Source: Tepidanaerobacter acetatoxydans_A (GTDB lineage: Bacteria; Bacillota; Thermosediminibacteria; Thermosediminibacterales; Tepidanaerobacteraceae). Taken from it: a DNA stretch of 64,000 bases. Each line of letters opens with the position of its first letter. Positions within the stretch are counted from its first letter, which is position 1. This document shows positions 44,247 to 54,391 of this stretch, piece by piece. The stretch covers positions 1 to 64,000 of the forward strand of contig JALHJR010000001.1 of assembly GCA_022840405.1 (NCBI GenBank), given 5' to 3'. The position numbers were made by a program, and so were the translations under genes. The notes beneath the pieces were generated by a model. The model saw only the letters and a list, made by a program, of their open reading frames with translations, had not been told where the DNA came from and ran no database searches.

Positions 44247-45545
44247 ATGACAAAACATGCCCGAATTATTGAATATATTAAAAAGCTTGAGGTAGGTTCG
44301 AAAATATCGGTAAGGCAGTTGGCAAATGATTTGAATGTAAGCGAAGGTACGGCATATCGTGCCATTAAAGATGCACAGCTGGCAGGATATGTTTGTACCA
44401 TGCCCAGAATAGGCACTATCCGCATTGAAAAAAAGACCGATGAAGCAATTGAACATTTATCCTTTGCCGAAGTAGTAAATATAGTTGAGGGAAGTGTAAT
44501 GGGCGGCAAATCCGGTCTGCATAAACCTCTTAGTAAGTTTTTAATTGGTGCTATGCAAGTAGAAGAAATGCACAAGTTTATTGAACCGGAAAGTCTTTTG
44601 ATAGTCGGAAATCGTAAAGATGCACAAATCCTGGCATTAAAACACGGTGCGGCAGTGCTTGTAACGGGAGGCTTTGATGTGGATGATGAAGTAATTAAAC
44701 TGGCAGATGATATGGGAATGCCATTACTTTCCTCATCTTATGATACATTTACCGTTGCTACAATTATTAATAGTGCTATATACAAAAGGCTGGTAAGAAA
44801 AGAAGTTGTCAGAGTAAAAGATGCGATGGTAAAAAAGCCCGATTATTTAACCATTGATGCCACCATAGGCGATTGGAGAAATATGTATAAGACGACCCAA
44901 CACAGTAAATTTCCTGTAGTCGACAAAGATATGAAAGTCTGTGGCATTGTTACTACAAATGACATATCAAGTCTAAAAGATGATGTTTTAGTAAAGGATG
45001 TTATGAGCAAGGATCCGATAGTATTGACGAAAGATACGCCGGTGGCTCATGCGGCACGGTTAATGGGTTGGGAAGGTATAAAGCTTATCCCTGTGGTAGA
45101 GGATAAAAGGCTGGTAGGTATCTTGACCCGGAAAGATGCGATTAGGGCTTTGCAACACTTGAGTTTTCAGCCGCAAATAGGTGAAACAGCGGATAGTATC
45201 GTGATGAATCGCTTTACTATGAACAAAACTGAAGACGGAGTAAAGCTTAGAGGAAAGACAGATCCCGTCATGCTAAATCCTTATGGTGTTGCAAGCAGTG
45301 GAGCTCTTATGACGATTATAGCTAATGCCGGTTTTGAGGCATTTAGAGCACAGAAAAGGCTGGAAACGGTTTTGGATAGTTTTACGGTATATTTTTCAAA
45401 ACCTGTACAGTTAGAGCAGGAGATAGAAATAGAAGCTAAAATAATTGATATTGGGAGAAAGTCGGGAAAAGCTGAAATAAATCTCATGCACGAGGAAAAA
45501 TTGGTGGCAAAAGCTATTATTTCTGTGAGGGTTATTGACAGGTAG
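44247..45545 (+). CDS. YtoI family HTH-DRTGG-CBS-hotdog protein
   Basis: A 432-residue protein with four recognisable parts. An N-terminal helix-turn-helix (about 15-60, SVRQLANDLNVSEGTAYRAIKDAQ) is followed by a DRTGG domain (about 75-185), a CBS pair (about 190-310, KFPVVDKDMKVCGIVTTNDI and GILTRKDAIRAL) and a C-terminal hotdog/thioesterase-like domain (about 335-432). The same architecture occurs in Bacillus YtoI, also encoded near dnaE. It is probably a ligand-sensing transcription regulator; the CBS ligand is not evident. Confidence 0.88.
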   Translation: MTKHARIIEYIKKLEVGSKISVRQLANDLNVSEGTAYRAIKDAQLAGYVCTMPRIGTIRIEKKTDEAIEHLSFAEVVNIVEGSVMGGKSGLHKPLSKFLIGAMQVEEMHKFIEPESLLIVGNRKDAQILALKHGAAVLVTGGFDVDDEVIKLADDMGMPLLSSSYDTFTVATIINSAIYKRLVRKEVVRVKDAMVKKPDYLTIDATIGDWRNMYKTTQHSKFPVVDKDMKVCGIVTTNDISSLKDDVLVKDVMSKDPIVLTKDTPVAHAARLMGWEGIKLIPVVEDKRLVGILTRKDAIRALQHLSFQPQIGETADSIVMNRFTMNKTEDGVKLRGKTDPVMLNPYGVASSGALMTIIANAGFEAFRAQKRLETVLDSFTVYFSKPVQLEQEIEIEAKIIDIGRKSGKAEINLMHEEKLVAKAIISVRVIDR

Positions 45546-45554
45546 GTGATTTTA

Positions 45555-48500
45555 ATGGGAGAGTTTGTGCATTTGCACGTCCATACAAATTATAGCCTCT
45601 TAGACGGTGCATGTGAAATAGAAAGGCTGGCTAAACGCTTGGCCGAACTAGGTATGAAAAGCGTAGCCATTACAGACCATGGCGTAATGTACGGTGTAAT
45701 TGATTTTTACAAAATTATGCTTTCTTACGGCATCAAGCCGATAATAGGCTGCGAAGTTTATATGGCTGCAAGAACTATGCAAGACCGTCAGCCGGGAATA
45801 GATGATGATTTATATCATTTAGTTCTTTTGGCAAAGAATAATGAGGGCTATAAAAATTTGATGAAGCTTGTTTCGGTAGGTTTTACCGATGGATTTTACT
45901 ATAAACCAAGAATAGATATGTCAGTTCTCAAAAAGTATTCAGACGGTCTTATAGCATTAAGTGCTTGCCTTGCTGGCAAGATACCGACTTTACTGTTGAA
46001 AGGTAATTATGACCAAGCTAAAAAAACCGCTGAAGATTTTAAGGAAATATTCGGGCAAGACAATTTTTACTTAGAAGTTCAAGATCACGGCATATTAGAC
46101 CAGAGAAAAATAATCAATGACCTTATACGCTTGAGTAAAGAAACTGAAATCCCTATTGTTGCAACAAATGATGTCCATTATATTAATAAGGATGACGCAA
46201 CAGTGCAGGATGCTCTTTTATGCATACAAACAGGAAAAACCTTAGATGATGAAAATAGAATGAGATTTCAAACTTCAGAATTTTATTTGAAATCATCCGA
46301 AGAAATGGAAAAGCTTTTTTCATATATACCTGATGCTGTTAAAAACACTACTATGATTGCAGAAAAGTGCAATGTGAAACTTGACTTTAATACAATACAT
46401 CTTCCAAGCTTTGAAGTTCCGGAAGGCGTTACTCAGGATGAATTTCTGGAAAAACTATGCTATGAAGGTGCGGCTGAAAGATATTCCGAAATTACAGATA
46501 AAATCAAACAGCGTTTAGATTATGAGTTGGATACAATTAAAAAAATGGGTTATTCCAGTTATTTCCTAATAGTATGGGATTTTATTAACTATGCACGGAA
46601 AAATGAAATCATGGTAGGCCCTGGAAGGGGATCTGCTGCCGGCAGTCTTGTAGCTTATTGCCTGCATATTACTAATATCGATCCTTTAAAGTACAATCTT
46701 TTGTTTGAGCGCTTTTTAAACCCCGAACGAGTATCTATGCCGGATATAGATGTGGACTTTTGTTATGAGCGGCGTCAGGAGGTTATTGATTATGTCGTCA
46801 GGAAATACGGTCAAGATCGAGTGGCACAAATTGTAACATTTGGAACAATGGCTGCCCGAGCCGCTATTAGGGATGTCGGCAGAGTTATGGGATATCCTTA
46901 CGGCGAAGTAGATATGATAGCCAAAATGATACCGCAGGAGATAGGCATGACTATCGAAAATGCCTTGACAGTAAGCCCTGAACTTAAAAAAATGTATGAT
47001 GAAAATGAAAGAATCAAGCGGCTTTTAGATGTAGCTAAAGCTCTTGAAGGCTTTCCGCGCCATGCATCTACACATGCTGCAGGCGTTGTAATATCAAAAA
47101 ATCCAATCGTTGAACACGTTCCCTTACATAAAATAGGCGATTCCAATGTTGCAACACAGTATACAATGACTGCTCTTGAAGAACTGGGTCTTTTAAAAAT
47201 GGATTTTTTGGGTCTGCGCACACTTACGGTTATAAGGGATACTATAAAAATTATCCGCCACACGAAAGATAAAGAAATAAATCTTGATAAACTTTCGTTA
47301 GATGATAAAAAAGTTTACGAAATGCTGGGACAGGGAAACACCGCAGGGGTTTTCCAGCTTGAAAGTTCAGGTATGAGAAATTTGCTTACGGAATTAAAAC
47401 CCGAATCTTTTCAGGATGTGGCAGCAATAATAGGTTTGTATCGACCGGGTCCGCTAGGAAGCGGTGCAGCCGATGACTTTATAAAGAGTAAAAATGGTCA
47501 AAAATCTATAAATTACCTGCACCCAGCGCTAAAACCCATATTAGATGAAACTTACGGAATAATTCTTTATCAAGAACAGGCTATGCAGATTGCTCAGGAA
47601 TTAGCCGGTTTTTCTTTAGCTCAAGCTGATATTCTTCGTAAGGCTATGGGAAAAAAGAAGCAGGATGTTATGGCTGCTCAGAGGGAGTCATTTGTAGAAG
47701 GCTGTATAAAAAATGGTATTGACAAAATAACAGCAGGTAAGATATTTGATGAAATTTCTTATTTTGCCGGTTATGGCTTTAATAAGGCACATACTGCTGC
47801 TTATGCTGTTATAGCATATCAAACAGCCTATCTTAAAGCCCATTTTCCGGTAGAATTTATGGCTGCTCTTTTGACCAGTGTGATAGACAATACTGATAAA
47901 GTAGCTTATTATATAAATGAGTGCCGCCGCATGAATATTGAAGTCCTGCCGCCGGATATAAATGAAAGTTACGAAAGTTTTACTGTAGTGTCTGATAAAA
48001 TAAGATTCGGCCTTACTGCTGTAAAAAACGTGGGTCAAAGTGTCGCAAAATCGATCATAAATGCCAGAAAAGACAAAGGTAAATTCACTTCTTTTACCGA
48101 TTTTATTGAAAAGGTTTGCGGCGAATTAAATAAGAAGGCCTTAGAGAGTCTGATAAAGAGTGGGGCATTTTCATCGTTAGGCGCAAAGCGTTCTCAACTT
48201 ATTAGAATCTATGAAGATACTTTAGTTCGTATTCAGAAGCAGCAAAAGGAAAATGTAAAAAATCAAATTTCAATTTTTGAAATGCTCGATGATGTTCCTG
48301 CATTTCAGGAGGTTTTACCCGATATTCCGGAATATCCGAAGGCTGAATTACTTGCTATGGAAAAAGAAATGTTAGGCATCTACTTAAGCGGTCATCCATT
48401 GTTGGAATATGAAGAGGAATTGTCGAAAAATGTTACTTTCTATGTTGGGAATAAGAATGATGTAAACAATATTCAGGATAATATGCCTGTAACCATAGGT

Positions 48501-48983
48501 GCCATTATAACAGCAATAAAAACCAAAACCACTAAAAACGATAAAATAATGGCGTTTGCGGATATTGAGGATTTAACAGGGACAATGGAAGCCATAGTTT
48601 TTCCTGCGATTTTTGAAAGGTATAAATCTCATTTGTTTGCAGATTCAAAAGTGTACCTAAAAGGCAGAATTAGTTATAAGGAGGATGAATCACCAAAGGT
48701 CATTGTGGATGAAATTATTCCGATGGAAAAAAATAATATGGCAAGACTGATGGTGATTCCCTTATCCGGCCAGTATGATACTAAAATTATCAGTGATATT
48801 AAAGAATTTATTGTTTCACATTCCGGCAGTACACAAGTTGTGATACATCTAAAAGATATTGATAAAAGTTTTTTGCTAGATGAAAAGCTTGACACTTCGG
48901 CCAATAATTTAAAGCTATTTACCGAAAGGACTGGCTTGAGAAATTATTTATTTTGGGATAAATTAATGGTAGGACAACAGTAA
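45555..48983 (+). CDS. dnaE: DNA polymerase III alpha subunit
   Basis: A 1142-residue replicative polymerase of the DnaE1 layout. An N-terminal PHP domain has HLHVHTNYSLLDGA. The catalytic core includes GPGRGSAAGSLVAY and the PDIDVDF metal-binding aspartates. A helix-hairpin-helix region (about 830-900) and an OB-fold (about 980-1060, TVGAIITAIKTK) follow. The ATG at 45555 follows TAGGTGAT and is preferred over GTG 45546. It is 9 bases after ytoI and is followed by pfkA-pyk, a common Firmicute order. Confidence 0.97.
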   Translation: MGEFVHLHVHTNYSLLDGACEIERLAKRLAELGMKSVAITDHGVMYGVIDFYKIMLSYGIKPIIGCEVYMAARTMQDRQPGIDDDLYHLVLLAKNNEGYKNLMKLVSVGFTDGFYYKPRIDMSVLKKYSDGLIALSACLAGKIPTLLLKGNYDQAKKTAEDFKEIFGQDNFYLEVQDHGILDQRKIINDLIRLSKETEIPIVATNDVHYINKDDATVQDALLCIQTGKTLDDENRMRFQTSEFYLKSSEEMEKLFSYIPDAVKNTTMIAEKCNVKLDFNTIHLPSFEVPEGVTQDEFLEKLCYEGAAERYSEITDKIKQRLDYELDTIKKMGYSSYFLIVWDFINYARKNEIMVGPGRGSAAGSLVAYCLHITNIDPLKYNLLFERFLNPERVSMPDIDVDFCYERRQEVIDYVVRKYGQDRVAQIVTFGTMAARAAIRDVGRVMGYPYGEVDMIAKMIPQEIGMTIENALTVSPELKKMYDENERIKRLLDVAKALEGFPRHASTHAAGVVISKNPIVEHVPLHKIGDSNVATQYTMTALEELGLLKMDFLGLRTLTVIRDTIKIIRHTKDKEINLDKLSLDDKKVYEMLGQGNTAGVFQLESSGMRNLLTELKPESFQDVAAIIGLYRPGPLGSGAADDFIKSKNGQKSINYLHPALKPILDETYGIILYQEQAMQIAQELAGFSLAQADILRKAMGKKKQDVMAAQRESFVEGCIKNGIDKITAGKIFDEISYFAGYGFNKAHTAAYAVIAYQTAYLKAHFPVEFMAALLTSVIDNTDKVAYYINECRRMNIEVLPPDINESYESFTVVSDKIRFGLTAVKNVGQSVAKSIINARKDKGKFTSFTDFIEKVCGELNKKALESLIKSGAFSSLGAKRSQLIRIYEDTLVRIQKQQKENVKNQISIFEMLDDVPAFQEVLPDIPEYPKAELLAMEKEMLGIYLSGHPLLEYEEELSKNVTFYVGNKNDVNNIQDNMPVTIGAIITAIKTKTTKNDKIMAFADIEDLTGTMEAIVFPAIFERYKSHLFADSKVYLKGRISYKEDESPKVIVDEIIPMEKNNMARLMVIPLSGQYDTKIISDIKEFIVSHSGSTQVVIHLKDIDKSFLLDEKLDTSANNLKLFTERTGLRNYLFWDKLMVGQQ

Positions 48984-49023
48984 TTTACAACTATCCTTTA
49001 TAAAACCAGAAAAAAGGAGGCCG

Positions 49024-49224
49024 GTGGATTTGTGGACTGTCATATATATAGCTTCAGACAAAGAAACTGCCCTTAAAGTTGAAGAGGCGATACGAAGTGA
49101 AGGTTTCCTAGTTGCAACAAGGGAGGTAATGAAAAGCAAGAGACATGGCTGCTATATTGAGGTAATAGTTCCCGAATCCGAAGCACAAGAAGCACAAAAT
49201 GTTATCTTGGAGAAAAACTTATAG
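49024..49224 (+). CDS. Small conserved protein upstream of pfkA
   Basis: A 66-residue protein: WTVIYIASDKETALKVEEAIRSEGFLVATREV, then KRHGCYIEVIVPESEAQEAQNVILE. The alternating beta-alpha-beta pattern resembles the small DUF2007-type signal-transduction-like fold, but I cannot assign it firmly. GTG at 49024 or TTG at 49030 are both possible behind AAAAAGGAGG (49011-49020). It is 19 bases before pfkA and probably co-translated with it. Function unknown. Confidence 0.75.
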   Translation: MDLWTVIYIASDKETALKVEEAIRSEGFLVATREVMKSKRHGCYIEVIVPESEAQEAQNVILEKNL

Positions 49225-49243
49225 TTGAAAGGAGTAATGATAC

Positions 49244-50203
49244 ATGAACAGAATTGGAGTACTTACAAGCGGCGGAGATGCACCCGGCATGAACGCTGCA
49301 GTCAGAGCGATAGTCAGGAAAGCTATACATTATGGCATTGAAATCTATGGTGTACATCGAGGCTTTATGGGACTAATAAACTCAGACTTTGCAAAGTTGG
49401 ATATAAGTTCAGTAGGCGATATTATACATCGCGGAGGAACCGCCTTACTTACTGCCAGATGTGATGAGTTTAAGACAGAAGAAGGGCAGAGGAAAGCATT
49501 AAAAAATCTTGAAGCTTTTGGTATTGAAGGAATCATTGTAATAGGAGGTGATGGCTCTCTTAGAGGTGCAAATGCTTTATCAAAACTTGGTATCCCTACA
49601 ATCGGGATTCCTGCAACGATTGACAATGACATAGCATTTACAGATAATTGCATTGGTTTTGATACTGCTGCAAATACGGTGGTTGATGCACTGAACAAGG
49701 TTAGAGACACTGCCACATCACATGAGCGAACTTTTATTATAGAAGTTATGGGAAGAAGAGCTGGGCATCTAGCTTTATATACCGGCCTTGCCAGCGGAGC
49801 TGAAACTATTTTGGTACCGGAAATTCCCTTTGATTTAAATGCCGTATGTGACAAAATTGAAAAGGGTTATATAAGAGGCAAACTGCACAGTATTATCGTA
49901 GTTGCTGAAGGGGCAGCCAACAGTATGGAAGTAGGAAAAGTTATCCAAGAAAAAACCGGTCTTGAAACAAGAGTTATTATTTTGGGTCATTTGCAAAGAG
50001 GGGGCAATCCTTCGGCATATGATCGAATATTGGCCAGTCGTTTCGGTGGAAAGGCTGTTGATTTAATTATACAAAACACAAAGGATAAAATGCTGGGTCT
50101 TATAAACGGAGAACTGGTCATCACAGATATAGAAAAAGTGCTTAGTGCTACTAAACCTTTAGATATGGAATTATATCAATTGTCAGATGTATTATCATTT
50201 TAA
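49244..50203 (+). CDS. pfkA: ATP-dependent 6-phosphofructokinase
   Basis: A 319-residue bacterial-type PFK. GVLTSGGDAPGMNAAVRAIVR holds the ATP-binding GG, and IGGDGSLRGA has the Gly-Asp-Gly of the ATP-dependent type. The catalytic PATIDNDI and the substrate loop EVMGRRAGHLAL are present. It commits fructose-6-phosphate to glycolysis. ATG at 49244 follows GAAAGGAG. It is 12 bases before pyk. Confidence 0.97.
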   Translation: MNRIGVLTSGGDAPGMNAAVRAIVRKAIHYGIEIYGVHRGFMGLINSDFAKLDISSVGDIIHRGGTALLTARCDEFKTEEGQRKALKNLEAFGIEGIIVIGGDGSLRGANALSKLGIPTIGIPATIDNDIAFTDNCIGFDTAANTVVDALNKVRDTATSHERTFIIEVMGRRAGHLALYTGLASGAETILVPEIPFDLNAVCDKIEKGYIRGKLHSIIVVAEGAANSMEVGKVIQEKTGLETRVIILGHLQRGGNPSAYDRILASRFGGKAVDLIIQNTKDKMLGLINGELVITDIEKVLSATKPLDMELYQLSDVLSF

Positions 50204-50215
50204 GGATGTGATTTT

Positions 50216-51655
50216 ATGCTCAGGACAAAAATAATATGCACTCTTGGTCCATCAAGCGAAGATAAGTATATAATGAGTCAATTAATCCGAGCGGGGATGA
50301 ATATTGCCCGTATAAATCTTTCACATGGCGATCATGAAGAACATTCCAAGAGAATTAAGGTCCTGCGCGAAACCTGTAGAGAATTAAAATCCAATGTAGC
50401 TTTGCTCCTTGATACAAAAGGGCCTGAAATACGTTTAGGTACATTTTATGGCGGGAAAGTAACCCTAGAGAAAGGTCAGGAATTTACAATTACTTCAACT
50501 CCAATAATAGGTAACGAAAAAGAGGCTTTTATAAATTACGAAAAGATTTCCAAGGCAGTGGTGCCGGGAGATAGGGTACTTTTGTCTGACGGTTTAATAG
50601 AGCTTCAAGTAAAAGAAATAAGAGGCGAAAGGGTTATCTGCAATGTTGTAAACGGCGGCCAGTTAAGCGATAGGCAGGGGGTAAATATACCTAATAAATC
50701 CTTGGATTTGCCTTCATTAGCAAAGAAAGACATCGAAGATATAATTTTTGGTATAGGTATGGGTGCGGATTTTGTAGCAGCCTCGTTTATAAGAAAAGCT
50801 GCAGATGTAAATGAAATAAGAAAGCTATTAGATTCAAACGGCGGCAATGATGTTCACATAATAGCAAAGATAGAAAACCGCGAAGGCGTTCAGAACATTG
50901 ATGAAATAATCAATTCGGCTGATGGAATCATGATAGCTCGCGGAGATTTAGGTGTTGAGATTCCGGTTCAGGATATACCTTTAGTACAGAAGAGAATTAT
51001 CGGCAAATGCAATGCGGCAGGGAAACCTGTTGTGACTGCCACTCAGATGCTAGACTCCATGATTAGAAACCCAAGGCCTACAAGGGCTGAGGTTACAGAT
51101 GTGGCAAATGCCATATTTGATGGAACCGATGCAATTATGCTGTCGGGAGAAACAGCAGCAGGGAAATATCCTATAGAATCGATAAGGATGATGGCCAGCA
51201 TAGCACAGAAGGCTGATCAGGCACTTATTGAACATGCAAAGTATAGAGCAGTAAATGCAAGACCGATAACTGCAAAGTTTGTCACTGATGCCATAAGCCA
51301 TGCAACATGTTCTATAGCTTCAGAGCTTAAAGCAAAAGCAATTATTACTTCCACGAAGTCGGGCTATACTGCAAGAGCGGTTGCAAAATACCGACCAGGC
51401 ACTCCGATTATAGCGGTTACTTTTAAGGAAAAAGTTTTAAAAACCCTTCAGATTGTTCATGGCGTAATTCCTCTCAAGGTTGAAGAAACCTCATCAACCG
51501 ATGAAATGTTTTTTGAGGCAATAAGAGGGGCTGTAAGTTCCGGAATGGTTAAAAAAGGCGACTTAGTTGTGATAACTGCCGGTGTTCCGGTCAACGTAAC
51601 GGGTACCACTAATTTAATTCGTGTGCATGTAGTTGGAGATGAAAAGATAAGTTAA
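50216..51655 (+). CDS. pyk: Pyruvate kinase
   Basis: A 479-residue pyruvate kinase. RTKIICTLGPSS, the active-site IARINLSHG, LLDTKGPEIR, the catalytic IIAKIENREGV and MIARGDLGVEIP are all present. It ends without the extra PEP-synthase-like C-terminal domain found in Bacillus and Thermoanaerobacter enzymes of about 585 residues. It makes ATP and pyruvate in the last step of glycolysis. ATG at 50216. Confidence 0.97.
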   Translation: MLRTKIICTLGPSSEDKYIMSQLIRAGMNIARINLSHGDHEEHSKRIKVLRETCRELKSNVALLLDTKGPEIRLGTFYGGKVTLEKGQEFTITSTPIIGNEKEAFINYEKISKAVVPGDRVLLSDGLIELQVKEIRGERVICNVVNGGQLSDRQGVNIPNKSLDLPSLAKKDIEDIIFGIGMGADFVAASFIRKAADVNEIRKLLDSNGGNDVHIIAKIENREGVQNIDEIINSADGIMIARGDLGVEIPVQDIPLVQKRIIGKCNAAGKPVVTATQMLDSMIRNPRPTRAEVTDVANAIFDGTDAIMLSGETAAGKYPIESIRMMASIAQKADQALIEHAKYRAVNARPITAKFVTDAISHATCSIASELKAKAIITSTKSGYTARAVAKYRPGTPIIAVTFKEKVLKTLQIVHGVIPLKVEETSSTDEMFFEAIRGAVSSGMVKKGDLVVITAGVPVNVTGTTNLIRVHVVGDEKIS

Positions 51656-51984
51656 AAGTGATATTATTAAAAAATAGTTACAAGACTGGTTAACCCGCAA
51701 GATGATATCTTACCGGAATAAATTTAATATAACTTTATCATAAATTAATGCACGTCCCTTTATGCTTGAGTATTTTGCAAAAAATAAAGCGGGTCTGTAT
51801 GAACTTATAAAGTACATAATTTTATTTTTTATTAACTGTTTACAATAAGGCTAAAGCCATTGCTATTTCGCAGTTTCATAAAAAAATGCAAAGATTAAAG
51901 TGCTTGACTTAGTAATCTTTTATTGTTAAAGTAAAGCTCATGCTTGATTTATTGAAGGAAATTAGGGATGGTGTGCTGTAAAAT
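51656..51984 (+). other. Intergenic region with promoter for the HAD gene
   Basis: 329 AT-rich bases with no conserved ORF and no clear pyk terminator. A promoter for the next gene is visible: TTGACT at 51904-51909, a 17-base spacer and TAAAGT at 51927-51932. Confidence 0.6.
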
Positions 51985-52680
51985 ATGGAAAAATTATCAT
52001 TAATTATCTTTGATATGGACGGTTTGATGTTTGATACGGAAAGGATTTCAGCTTTGGCCTGGCAAAAAACGGGAGAAGAATTAGGATTCAAGCTTGATCC
52101 CGATATAATTGCAGGGGCAACAGGCTTGAATGCCAATGATGCCTTACCTTATTTCAAGAAGTACCTAGGCGAACGTTTTTCTTACTCTGAAATCCAAAAA
52201 GTAAAATTGGCGTATTTTAATAAATATATAAAGGAAAATGGGCTCCCGGTTAAGGAAGGCCTGTATGAATTGATAGATTTTCTCGAAGATGTATCTATTC
52301 CAAAAGCGGTTGCCACCTCCACACACAGGAAAAAAGCCGAAGAATGTCTGTCATTCGCTAATGTAAAAGACAGGTTTGATTTGATAGTGTGCGGGGACGA
52401 GGTTTTAAGGGGTAAACCTGAACCTGATATATTTTTAAAGGCGGCGGAAGAATTAAATTGCTTACCCAATGAATGCATCGTATTGGAAGACTCGGAAAAC
52501 GGCTTGAAGGCTGCCTTGCGAGCCAAAATGTATCCCATCTGTGTTCCGGATCTACGACGGCCTTCTAAGGAAGTCCGAAAGCTTATATTTAAAGAATTTA
52601 GTTCACTTATTGAAGTCAAGGATTTTCTTGAAAAGGAAATAAATAATTTATTTATAAAAAATTCGAGTGGGCCCAAATAA
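51985..52680 (+). CDS. HAD-superfamily phosphatase (beta-phosphoglucomutase-like)
   Basis: A 231-residue HAD subfamily IA protein. Motif I IFDMDGLMFDTE has the Asp nucleophile, motif II is ATSTH, and the motif III/IV segment is GKPEPDIFLKAAEEL...VLEDSENGLKAA. The alpha-helical cap lies about 18-80. The family covers sugar-phosphate phosphatases and beta-phosphoglucomutase; substrate cannot be assigned. It has its own promoter and ends in a hairpin overlapping the stop codon. Confidence 0.88.
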   Translation: MEKLSLIIFDMDGLMFDTERISALAWQKTGEELGFKLDPDIIAGATGLNANDALPYFKKYLGERFSYSEIQKVKLAYFNKYIKENGLPVKEGLYELIDFLEDVSIPKAVATSTHRKKAEECLSFANVKDRFDLIVCGDEVLRGKPEPDIFLKAAEELNCLPNECIVLEDSENGLKAALRAKMYPICVPDLRRPSKEVRKLIFKEFSSLIEVKDFLEKEINNLFIKNSSGPK

Positions 52681-52687
52681 CCCACTC
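52665..52687. terminator. Hairpin between converging HAD and HD genes
   Basis: GAGTGGG pairs with CCCACTC around a 9-base loop and overlaps the HAD stop codon. The stem is short and the T tract after it is weak. Confidence 0.6.
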
Positions 52688-52705
52688 TTACTCTATGAAC
52701 ATTGA

Positions 52706-53287
52706 TCACAAGTTTCCTTTTAGGCCGATTTCTTCTGCAACCTTTTGCATTCCCTTTATAGTTTCCTCAATTACAAAATCTCTTTCAAGGCCTAAAAGTT
52801 CTAGACCCTTTTCGATTACTTCCCTATTCACACCTGCAGCAAAGCTTTTTTGGTTCCATTTTTTCTTGACTGACTTTGTCTTAAGGTCCAATATGCTTTT
52901 ACTGGGACGCAGCAGAGCTGTTGCTGTGATAAGGCCGGTTAGTTCATCAATGGTATAAAGAACCTTCTCCATTTTTTCAATAGGCTCCACATCTGAGCAA
53001 ATTCCCCATCCGTGGCTCTGAACAGCCCTTATATAATCTTCCGGCCAACCCTCTTTTGCAAGTATCTCTCGGACCTTTTGGCAGTGCTGATCGGGGTACA
53101 TCTCATAATCCAAATCGTGAATAAGGCCAATAATACCCCATTTTTCCTTATCAGGCTCATCAAATATTTCCGCAAAATGGAGCATGACCGCTTCAACAGC
53201 TAAAGCATGGCGAATTAAAGCCTCGTTGGAATTATATTTTTTTAAAAGGTCAAAAGCTTCATCTCTCGTGGGATTTGCTTTACTCAT
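52706..53287 (-). CDS. HD-domain hydrolase
   Basis: A 193-residue HD-fold protein. Metal ligands are in RHALAVEAVM, the GLIHDLDYEMYPDQH stretch (HD pair) and QSHGWG; a later TIDELTGLI aspartate completes the set. The protein belongs to the HDIG-type phosphohydrolases, which act on nucleotides or phosphomonoesters. The substrate is unknown. ATG at 53287 is preceded by GGAGG. Confidence 0.85.
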   Translation of the reverse strand: MSKANPTRDEAFDLLKKYNSNEALIRHALAVEAVMLHFAEIFDEPDKEKWGIIGLIHDLDYEMYPDQHCQKVREILAKEGWPEDYIRAVQSHGWGICSDVEPIEKMEKVLYTIDELTGLITATALLRPSKSILDLKTKSVKKKWNQKSFAAGVNREVIEKGLELLGLERDFVIEETIKGMQKVAEEIGLKGNL

Positions 53288-53493
53288 TCTAAAACCTCCA
53301 TCTATTAATATGATTGCTTTACTAAATACTAAACTTTTACCATTTACATGTCAAGGTTTCTGATTTTTTCTATAATACTTTGGCTTGAGAAGTATTTATT
53401 TCTAAATACAATAAAGGATTTTATCATTTTTTAGCGAAATAATAAATATTGAGCATTGGAGTTTTTATAAACAAGTCAAAACGGAGGATGTAA

Positions 53494-54336
53494 ATGAACA
53501 GGATTGCTTTAGTGACTGATAGTACAGCCGACCTTACAGAAGAAATTATAAAAGAATATGACATACATGTAGTTCCTTTGAAAATAAGATTTAAAGACAA
53601 AGAGTATTTGGATTATGAAATTGCCGGCGATAAATTTTATGAGCTTTTGACACAGGCAAAGGAGCTTCCTACCACATCTCAACCCTCACCTAAGGACTTT
53701 GCCAGTATTTATCGCAGTTTACTTGAAGAATATGATGAAATAATATCTATACATATTTCATCGGGATTAAGCGGGACATTAAATTCGGCAAATATTGCTA
53801 AAGAAAAGTTTGGCAAGAAAATCCACATAGTTGATTCTAAAACTATCAGCCTGGGAATAGGGCTTATGGTAGTAGAAGCAGCTAAGAATATCAGAGAAGG
53901 CCTGAGTACTTTACAGATTATTGAAGGTCTTTCGACAGTAAGGAAGAATGTAGAAGTACTTTTCACACTAAATACGCTAGAATATCTGCAGAAGGGCGGC
54001 AGAATTGGAAAAGTTCAGGGTATGATGGGATCTCTTTTAAACATAAAGCCGGTGGTTAGGGTAGGGGATGATGGCATATATCACACTTACAGCAAAGCAA
54101 GAAGCCAAGAAAGGGCTATTAACAGTATTGTGCAAGCCTTTCAAGATATGGCTCGAGGCAGAAAATACAAGAGTCTTGTGGTAGCTCACGGTGCAGCTCA
54201 ACAAACCGGTTTATATCTTAAAGAAGCATTGGAAAATGCCCTGCAAATTAAAGCCAAGATATTCACACAAGTAGGGCCTATCATAGGAGTCCATACAGGC
54301 CCGGGAACTGTAGGCGCGGGAGTGCTTTTTGAGTAA
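53494..54336 (+). CDS. DegV family fatty-acid-binding protein
   Basis: A 280-residue DegV protein: ALVTDSTADLTEE, the TSQPSPKDF motif, the SSGLSGTLNSA lipid-contact loop and the EYLQKGGRIGK signature. DegV/FakB proteins bind fatty acids and present them to the FakA kinase. Which fatty acid it prefers, and a FakA partner, are not in the window. ATG at 53494 follows CGGAGG. Confidence 0.93.
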   Translation: MNRIALVTDSTADLTEEIIKEYDIHVVPLKIRFKDKEYLDYEIAGDKFYELLTQAKELPTTSQPSPKDFASIYRSLLEEYDEIISIHISSGLSGTLNSANIAKEKFGKKIHIVDSKTISLGIGLMVVEAAKNIREGLSTLQIIEGLSTVRKNVEVLFTLNTLEYLQKGGRIGKVQGMMGSLLNIKPVVRVGDDGIYHTYSKARSQERAINSIVQAFQDMARGRKYKSLVVAHGAAQQTGLYLKEALENALQIKAKIFTQVGPIIGVHTGPGTVGAGVLFE

Positions 54337-54343
54337 AACAAAT

Positions 54344-54380
54344 GGGGCAGTTCATTCTAGACTTTTGAATGAACTGCCCC
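54344..54380. terminator. Strong bidirectional terminator
   Basis: GGGGCAGTTCATTC at 54344-54357 is perfectly inverted at 54367-54380, followed by TTTGTTCTTTG. It separates degV from the converging cblS-like gene. Confidence 0.9.
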
Positions 54381-54391
54381 TTTGTTCTTTG